Origin: Owenia fusiformis
Lineage: Eukaryota > Annelida > Polychaeta > Sabellida > Oweniidae
NCBI GenBank assembly: GCA_903813345.2
Contig: CAIIXF020000003.1
Location: 917,621-981,620 of the forward strand
Direction of reading: 5' to 3'
DNA length: 64,000 bases
Shown in pieces: positions 57,314 through 64,000 of the stretch. How positions within the stretch are numbered: the stretch's first letter is position 1; the number at the start of each line of letters is the position of its first letter. A model generated the notes under the pieces. That model was not told where the DNA came from, did not search any database, and was given only the letters and a program-made list of their open reading frames with translations. The translations under genes were made by a program, and so were the position numbers.

Positions 57314-57739
57314 TTGAAATGAATACAATTCTTGCTGGAATGCCTTTAAATCCTTTGTGCGTCACCTCAGTGCCTACGTTGAACAAAGCTTCCCCTTTTG
57401 TTGAAGGAACAAGCTGTGAAGTTGCAGTAACAAGAGTTTCCTGTGTTTGGAAGAAGTGAATAACACTATTCTTCTTGTTTACTGAAAAAGAAATATCATC
57501 AGTGTGTTTATGGAGGCATCGGATCAATTCCCCTTTGTTCTTGTCAGAGCTTATGAACTTTTTCCAAGGTGGTACCTGTAGGTTATCCGCAATTTTATAG
57601 GTTTTATTGCCCTGTCCACTTCTTATAAATTGCTCCATTGACTTGGCAGAATGTTCTACATCATACCTGTCAGCAACATCAATGATGGTGCTGGCATTGA
57701 ATAATCCTGCTGCGTGCTGTAAGGAATGTCTGTAACGTT
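57314..57739 (-). CDS. Exon of a repeat-associated hypothetical protein
   Basis: Between TTGCCATTGCAG and TTTCAA|GTAAGT lies an open frame of about 141 codons: RYRHSLQHAAGLFNASTIID, VADRYDVEHSAKSMEQFIRS, then YKIADNLQVPPWKKFISSDK and NKGELIRCLHKH. The 'D.YD..S.K..E...R' and 'V..W..F.....NK..L...L' order is one I have met in large uncharacterised proteins repeated in aquatic animals. No enzymatic domain is evident. It lies upstream-adjacent to a DDE_Tnp_4 exon on the same strand. Confidence 0.45.
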
Positions 57740-58118
57740 CTGCAATGGCAATGAAAAACAAAACTTTTGGATTCCATAGGTTACGAGGTTCTAGTCAAAG
57801 TTACTTCAACTTGGCTAAGTATTTTGACAGCAATGTCACCTCTGACCAGGACAAGTCCTTGAGTTCCATATACCAGAACTGACATCTTAAAGTTAGCAAA
57901 AACTTGTTTTCTTTTCAACTCACCGCAGAAATTTGGATATAAAAAGAGGTGCGATCAATTTTATAGTAAATAAAATTTATAAAATAAAATAAAACACGTC
58001 TCTTGCATGTCCGTAGTTCAAAAGACTCAATGGTTTAGGTTTTTCAGACTAGTGCTTTACATCTTCTTGTTTCTTCTTGTCTTATTTTAAAGCAACATAT
58101 GTGTTCGGTTGTGCAGCC

Positions 58119-58571
58119 TTAAAAGGAACTTATGCACCTGAATATAAAATATTTAACATTTATAATTGGACCTGGTTTTAGACTTGCAATGTATGGAACA
58201 TTTCCCTGACATTGATAACTGTCCCCAAAATTTGGAAGAAGGTAACATACTTTGATTATTCTTGACCCCATGTCTCTCTTTCCTTGATGTAGATCCTGCT
58301 TCAAGATTTTCATTTGTTTACCAAGCCCTATAACACGTTCAATGTGGATCCTCTTGGAAGCGACTCGTCTGTCATGAATAACTTCACTTGGCTCAAGCTG
58401 GCTTTTACCTTTCGGCATGGTGGGTGTGTTGATCTGAACCCTTTTTGCTGCAAACAAGTCTTGAACCATTATTCCTCTGTCCGCCATGACTGAGTCCCCC
58501 CTTTCTAACATTGTTGGGTCTCCACCTTGACCTTTGAGTTTGATCTTCAAAATTTTGACTTCACTTGTCAT
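58119..58571 (-). CDS. DDE_Tnp_4 transposase C-terminal part
   Basis: The 150-codon frame reads ERGDSVMADRGIMVQDLFAA, then PKGKSQLEPSEVIHDRRVAS and KRIHIERVIGLGKQMKILKQ. 'GD.VMADRG', 'GK.QL...EV...R..AS.RIH.ER.IG..K...IL' are the conserved blocks of the DDE_Tnp_4 family (Harbinger/ISL2EU-type), with the catalytic Asp in MADRG and Glu in IHIER. The tail (SRIIKVCYLLPNFG) also fits. The N-terminal part with the first Asp is absent, so it is a 5'-incomplete copy or a terminal exon. Confidence 0.8.
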   Translation of the reverse strand: MTSEVKILKIKLKGQGGDPTMLERGDSVMADRGIMVQDLFAAKRVQINTPTMPKGKSQLEPSEVIHDRRVASKRIHIERVIGLGKQMKILKQDLHQGKRDMGSRIIKVCYLLPNFGDSYQCQGNVPYIASLKPGPIINVKYFIFRCISSF

Positions 58572-58805
58572 TTTTGGTCAATCTTTAATAGTTTTTATTA
58601 ATGAGTTGGATGCAAGTTTTCATAGAATCACCACTGTGGTTGTTTTCATATCAGGAGCACTATTCACATGCAAACCCAAAACATAAAGTCATAATTTAAT
58701 TTATTTACATAGACCCAAAAGAGATTTGCTAAGACTCTTGAAGAGGGCTTAAAGAGTCCTCTCATATAGCATTTGACACTTCTGTTATTAAGTTTATTGT
58801 CCTAC

Positions 58806-59721
58806 CTGTATCATTTGATCCATCAGTTGACAGTGTGAATGGTCGTGCCTTCATATCCTTGGCAAGGTCATTCTTAAGCCACGGTGCAATTGCTCCATTT
58901 ATCATCGATGCAGTTTTGGTCTTCCCACATCTGTATTTCTGGGCAATTTTTGAATCGGGAAAACATTCCTTTATCGAATCTCTCAAATGATCTGCGAAAC
59001 TCAATGGGATATTATGTGAAATCATCAGTGCAGTCATTTTAATTTCAGCAGTCCTGGCCTGAAAAGTATTTTGAGCTGATTTATGACATTTGCCTATATA
59101 CAAGGAATGGGCTAATTTTCATTTCCCTCATCTAAAGTATTTTCATTGTCGCCATTGACTCAGAAAAATGGTATTTTCAAATATGCATTTATAGTACACA
59201 ATTTCCCAACGATCATTAAGAAGCTAAAACAATTTCTAGAACCATACGATTTGACTTCTTTACATACTGAACTCTATTATAATGGGTACCTTTACTTCCA
59301 AATCAGGCATTCCTGTAGCTTTATATAAAGATTTAAAAATTGGCATTTTGTCGATCCGACTTCGATCTTCAGCAGATTTTGTCACATGAGAAACTGCCTG
59401 TATGTGTCGTTTAACATCTGCATGTCCTACAATACAGTTTTTCCTCAGTTCTCCATTTAATTCAATTATACTTTAATTATATTATCATTAATGTACGTAG
59501 CATTTATGTATTAATTTATTTACACTTATCATTATTCTTAAGTGTACATCAAATCAGTAACAAGATATACTATTCAGTAAATGAACAAAATGATAACTAT
59601 TATATTTACCCATGTGGCTGATATCAAGGTTCCTATTGCATACGGTACAAACTGCGCTATATTTACTATTACCCCTTCTAATGCAACCCCATTCATCAGA
59701 CCATTCAGATTTATATGCACA
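58806..59721 (-). CDS. BED-finger hAT-type gene, three phase-matched exons
   Basis: Exon 1 (59610-59721): CAYKSEWSDEWGCIRRGNSK then YSAVCTVCNRNLDISHM, ending ATGG|GTAAAT. Exon 2 (59290-59426) restores GHADVKRHIQAVSHVTKSAE, giving the BED pattern C-x2-C...H-x5-H. Exon 3 (58806-59058): ARTAEIKMTALMISHNIPLS, FADHLRDSIKECFPDSKIAQ and RPFTLSTDGSNDT, ending ACAG|GTAGG. Phases are 1, 0 and 1, all consistent, with no stops. The third exon matches the start of hAT-like transposase domains (STDGSND holds the first acid). Downstream core exons were not found, so it is 3'-incomplete or continues beyond intervening insertions. Confidence 0.75.
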
Positions 59722-59824
59722 CTAAAATAAAAAATATAACATCTGGAATTAAAATAACCAAAGGGCGTAAACGTGACAAAATGTCACCGTCTAGTTGCTC
59801 ATAATATTTTTTGACCTTGAGAAG

Positions 59825-60055
59825 GTCATCTCTCAAATTTATAGTCAGACTTGGACCTTTGAGTACTTATAGATGATAAAATTGGTCACTTTGAAGCATG
59901 TTGAGAAATGATCATGTCTCAAATCTGACTTCTCAGAACTTGTAGATGATTTTGAAAAAATGAAGTCCGTCTAAACAGTATTTGCTCTGTTTTTGGAAGT
60001 TGTAAGGATTTATTACAGACACCAACTGCCAACCACGACCGCCACCCGCTGATCA
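59825..60055. repeat. Dispersed repeat with 'AACTTGTAGATGATTTT' motif
   Basis: TCTGACTTCTCAGAACTTGT and GTCTAAACAGTATTTGCTCT recur in diverged form near 15760-15835, 17487-17600 and 56760-56840, and a related GGTCAAAGGTCA block lies near 61735-61930. It is a non-coding dispersed family seen at least five times in the window. Confidence 0.65.
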
Positions 60056-60931
60056 TTATCATTATTATAATGCATCCAAGAACTCTTTCTCACTTCAAAT
60101 GTCTGACATATTTGGTTACTTCTGCTATTGTAATTGTTTGTTGATGTTGAAATCTCACGAGACTCATTTAATCCAAATTGGCTACCAAAACATTAGAAGA
60201 TTTTTTTTAACGATTAAATTGTTGAATTACGCTAAATATCAGCCTTCAGGTAAGTTTTAAATATGACTAAATAATCACAAAAAATCATCCTCCACCTGAA
60301 TAAATAATAAATTGTTACACAACCCCCTCTTTTGTTAAGTTTGACCTCAAACTTAATTTTACACAGGAGACTGAATGGAGGGATATTATGCAAGGTTGAC
60401 ACACACCAAAAAAGCCTAATTAGGTAAAACAATATTATATGTTGTCATATGTGGTCGTATTGCTCCATAATTAAGCCTACCTTTACATTCTGCAGCATCA
60501 ATGATTTCAGAAGCAGGTAACATCTATAATGCAGAAAATGAAGAAATTCTCAAACCTACCTGTTGTATTAAAGGTACTATTGCCAATGGCTTCTCTAACT
60601 GCAAGGCTATGGATGTACACTCTGGCAAAACAGACTCTGGATACAGACTCTGTATTCATCAATTATAGTTATTTATTTATTTATATTTCATTTATTCATT
60701 ATTTATTCATTTATATCATCATTCATTATTCACCTTTTAAATATTGTTATAATATAAATAAAACTATAGAATTATATTGCCTCAAAACCAGAATTTAAAT
60801 ATAATTTAGTTATTCAATACAATTGACTTCCTGCATGTCATAGTGGTATGGTGGCGTCCTTGCCACTTCATGGTCATACTCATAAATACTGGAGTCAATC
60901 AAATACTTTTTTTCAGGCCTGTCTGCTTCAC

Positions 60932-61506
60932 CTTTTGAAGCAGCTCTTCTTTATTTGCTTTAATGGCGCAAGTCACTCCTGAACATGAAATTAGTGTAGG
61001 GTAGAGAGTCTCTCAATTCTTATTATAGCTCTCACGTAGTGATGTAGCCTTCTAAGGACACTTGCAGAACGCTTACATTAACAGCTATTCACCCTGTCTC
61101 TTCTGAACGTCATCTTCTGATTTGATAGCTTCAACAATGATGATCACCATTCTCCTTAAGTCATAACTTAACTTTACAGCGGTTGAAGGAGACTTGAGGT
61201 CTTCTAAATCTTCCATTGATCCTCCTGCTGTAAGAAAAGATGCTGATATGATTTTATCATAGTATTTGGGGGCCAAAAAGTCACACATACTTTTCTCCTC
61301 CCCCGTGAGCTTTCTCAAAGCTATGAGTAATTTGCTCATCATTCTCACTCTACAGCTAGCATAGTATTTTATCTTCAACACATTTGACACACTTCTCCTG
61401 ATCCAGCTATTACCAAGCATAATTATCATCCAATCATTTTTTGCTTCTTTGGATATTTCATCATCAGTCATAATTGGATACACTTCCTCTCTCAGATCTT
61501 TACTTG
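60932..61506 (-). CDS. Two phase-matched exons of a hypothetical protein
   Basis: Exon 1 (61093-61506) after ACTAATGTAG: ASKDLREEVYPIMTDDEISK, then EAKNDWMIIMLGNSWIRRSV and VRMMSKLLIALRKLTGEEKS, ending CAGG|GTGAAT in phase 1. Exon 2 (60932-60978) after TTTCATGTTCAG restores GVTCAIKANKEELLQK|GTGAAG. Exon 1 has a 'D.I....G...........R...R..ML.LR' layout known to me from uncharacterised proteins repeated in invertebrate genomes. Function is unknown. Exact phase agreement supports a real spliced gene. Confidence 0.5.
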
Positions 61507-62062
61507 CTACATTAGTACAATAACATCATTTTGAAGGGCAATATTAAACAAATACTGGTAAATAGAGTTTGCTTTTTTTCTTGCTAAGTTCCATTACAAC
61601 TTTTGGTCCTTTACCTTTGGCACTAGTGCTTATATATTCATTTTATCCATAATTCCTATTTTACCTTCCATCACCATTTCCCAAGTTCGCCTGGTTTCCA
61701 AGAAATCACTGATTTTTACGTAAAAAAGTCACGGAACATCATCTACAAGGTTCAAGGAGTTCAAATCTGACCTTAGTTTTGACCTTTACTTGACCTTTTG
61801 TTTTGATGTAAATTTTGGTCCACTCAATGACAAAAGACCTACTGTCAATTCAGTAGGTCAAAGGTCATCAAATTAGGTCAAAGGTCATAGAACTAGGTCA
61901 CCAAAACTCATAACTTTTATTTGTTGATTTTTTTGGTGATTTTAATCTCATTTCAACTTGAAAAATATTCATATTAAAATGCTGATTTATGCTGATCCTT
62001 TCACAATCGGCAAAATTGGCACCCAAATAGTTAAGCGTGATTTATATTGTAATTTGTATTAA

Positions 62063-62187
62063 TTAATGTAATAGATTTGGAGACCCCTGGACAATTTTAT
62101 CATCTAAGACTTCACTGAAAGCTTTCTCAAACTCTGTTTGATAGTGCTGTTTGCGATTCTTCTCCTTGTTAAAGAGGACCATGCAGC
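62063..62187 (-). CDS. Possible terminal exon, Lys/Glu-rich
   Basis: After TGATATCACACAG the frame reads CMVLFNKEKNRKQHYQTEFE then KAFSEVLDDKIVQGSPNLLH and stops. It lies upstream, on the minus strand, of the exon at 61.1-61.5 kb. The stop excludes a simple join. Low support. Confidence 0.25.
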
Positions 62188-62459
62188 CTGTGTGATATCA
62201 AGCATGTTTCACAATTAGATCAACATATGTTGATATGTTATTGTCATTATAATAAGATTTTCCAAAGAAATATCTTCATACTAAAATAATAAATCCTGAT
62301 TGAAAATGTCTTGGTGTTTCGACCAATTGACTTGAAAACTATCTATTTATCTACCAGGGTCATTGCCTGGACAAAAATAAATTATTCAAAAGGTGAAGCA
62401 AATCCGAGTTAAATTGGAAATATTACAATGACACACTTCTCAAGAAGAACTTTAGCAAA

Positions 62460-62651
62460 TCATTTGCCTTCCTCCTGCCTATGCACTTGTTTACCAGATT
62501 TCTTACCAAATGGCAAATCATCTTCAGCCAAATTCTCCAAATTCCTCAACTCTTCATTACTAAATGATCCTTTTTGTTTCTGTGAGCACTTTTGGATAGA
62601 AGCTACTGTCTCATGTATTTCGGATCCGGAATATGAGCAGGTATTGCTCAT
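62460..62651 (-). CDS. Small open frame, charged, low support
   Basis: The frame reads MSNTCSYSGSEIHETVASIQ then KCSQKQKGSFSNEELRNLEN and ends at a stop. Just upstream another frame has two copies of PPAQ(A/D)A(S/P)LRQLVE encoded by a ~48-bp direct repeat (62688-62775). Either frame could be coding. Neither is recognised. Confidence 0.25.
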   Translation of the reverse strand: MSNTCSYSGSEIHETVASIQKCSQKQKGSFSNEELRNLENLAEDDLPFGKKSGKQVHRQEEGK

Positions 62652-63038
62652 CTTGGTCGTATTTTACCGGAAGGTGCACATGGAACTCAACCAGTTGCCT
62701 CAAAGGTGCATCTTGTGCAGGTGGTCCATCAGCAGACTCAACCAATTGCCTCAAGGATGCAGCTTGTGCTGGTGGTATAGATGCAATACTAGAGTATTAG
62801 GGATTATCATTTCTCACCTTGTTTTTTACACAAACCCGAAAAACTAGTCAGAAATATAAAAAATTAAGCTACTTTACACAATAACGCATATCAACATTTC
62901 AACGTCATATGGCATATCAACAGCAAATCTATCTAACGGGACATAAATCATGAGTTCAAGACGCCGATACTGGTGATCTAAGCGTACCTCCCTCACAATA
63001 CAATCCCATGCCTCATTCTTTTATTTCAGCTTGAGGAG

Positions 63039-63152
63039 TTAACTAAAAGAATGGATGAAAACATCATTTTTCTTTTCAATGATGTCCATCATTACTTCCA
63101 ACTGAATACTGGAGAAAACCTCTGCCCGTTGTTTTGCGACCTTGTCAGCCAT
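63039..63152 (-). pseudogene. Myb/SANT-like domain start, truncated
   Basis: An ATG opens MADKVAKQRAEVFSSIQLEV then MMDIIEKKNDVFIHSFS and stops at 37 codons. The start 'MADK..K.RAEVFS..E...L...IE.......' is close to the opening of Myb/SANT-like DNA-binding proteins that accompany Harbinger-type transposons. The rest of the domain is missing. Confidence 0.4.
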
Positions 63153-63759
63153 TTTTGGTGCTGACGGCACTTTTGAAATTGTAAGGCTGAAAAATTGCAT
63201 CTCCAATGTACAGTTGTATATTTATTTTATTTATTGATTTCTCAATTCACCCCTTATAGGGTATAAGAGTACAAAAGACAAACTTAACTAATACAGTAAC
63301 AAACATTAAAATAACATTTATATAGATGTAAGAACATTTTTTTTGCCCAGCCTCAATTAAAAATTTACAAAGTTTTATGAGTATATTTTAAGTTGTTGAA
63401 GCATTACTTAAAGCTTTATACAAAAGATAATGATAAACACTTCAGCACAGAAATGCATCCCACTCTAGTCTTACCTTTGTATACTCTTCTTATTCTTAAA
63501 AATGGCCTACTTGCTAAAGCTGAAAAGTTCATTGATTTTTCTACTTTCAGATTCTGTACTGTTCAATATGAAATGTATTCTAAAACAATGGCCAATCATC
63601 ATTGAATCTAGTTTTTGCATAGCTATGGTCCAATGCACCGATAGATGCACCGTGATGCACTTAAATGAGACCCTCGCCGTGACCTGTACTGTGTATGTTA
63701 TTACCTGATCATTTTATGTTTACCTTCAAACATGTCTTCAAACATATCCTTCATAGCTA

Positions 63760-63872
63760 CATGAGGCTTTCTAGATGTTTCACCCCTGGATGTTTCAACC
63801 CTAGACAGTTCACCGCTTAGACATTTCACCCCCTGGATGTTTCTTTCCTTAGACATTTCACCCCTTAGACTT
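63760..63872. repeat. Imperfect ~23-bp tandem repeat
   Basis: TAGACATTTCACCCCTTAGA and GGATGTTTCACCCC variants recur about five times. Non-coding. Confidence 0.75.
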
Positions 63873-64000
63873 TAGGATAGATACCTCATTCAATTTTGTG
63901 ATGGGGAAAATTGTTTCTACTGGGTTTGCAGTGTCACTAGTTAAAGTTTGCTTAAGTTCCCCCACTCACTGCCTTTGGATTTTCTTATTAACCGAGGTGT

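Noticed and set aside
1-64000. tRNA, rRNA or other structured RNA genes
   Set aside because: No cloverleaf with A/B box spacing or rRNA core was recognised by eye; a covariance-model scan would settle it.

Overview
This window looks like repeat-rich nuclear DNA from an animal, probably an aquatic invertebrate. The base composition is AT-rich. Coding sequence is broken into short exons with GT-AG borders and long introns. The transposon content is very mixed: a LINE, a Penelope-like GIY-YIG domain, a Ngaro/DIRS-type tyrosine-recombinase retroelement, Ty3/Gypsy integrase, hAT/BED, MULE, Harbinger/DDE_Tnp_4, piggyBac, mariner-type MITEs and Pif1-like helicase pieces. I cannot name the species. 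There are no operons, rRNA or CRISPR arrays, and I recognised no tRNA.

Layout. 0-6 kb: foldback and tandem repeats, including a ~120-bp array broken by two well-delimited MITEs. 6-10 kb: short minus-strand exons, a Pif1-type Walker A exon and a ~330-bp tandem repeat. 10.2-13 kb: a 9-bp-TSD MITE with a second MITE nested inside it, then a precise 1,018-bp tandem duplication across its right half. 13.1-13.65 kb: a Pro/Thr mucin-like repeat exon. 14-20.4 kb: minus-strand exons, a Gypsy integrase fossil, a two-exon HTH-like gene, a Pif1 C-terminus and a MULE catalytic exon. 21.8-22.6 kb: a tandem triplication of an exon-bearing unit. 23.3-26.7 kb: spliced exons with a LINE inserted 12 bp upstream of a splice acceptor. 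28.2-29.0 kb: a second copy of the 10-kb MITE, which preserves the empty site of the nested insertion. 32-37 kb: two minus-strand genes whose exon phases agree. 40.9 kb: an assembly gap. 41.6-42.4 kb: a decayed duplicate of the 32-33.7 kb gene end. 43.6-44.3 kb: a short piggyBac derivative. 45.9-46.9 kb: a long inverted repeat. 47.6-49.5 kb: the Ngaro/DIRS fossil, abutted by an 11-unit alternating A/B satellite with a ~170-bp period. 51.9-55.6 kb: a host-like two-exon gene end with a GIY-YIG fragment in its intron, then Pif1 and MULE remnants. 56-63 kb: a C2H2-like first exon, a DDE_Tnp_4 transposase, a phase-consistent three-exon BED/hAT gene and other hypothetical exons.

No pathway or gene cluster is evident. 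The coherent story is transposon biology: nested insertions, empty sites, precise target duplications, recent tandem duplications and an unusual composite satellite beside a recombinase-encoding element. Exon calls rest on an open frame, splice consensus and phase agreement read by eye. Most proteins are unrecognised, and family names come from motif memory, not a search.
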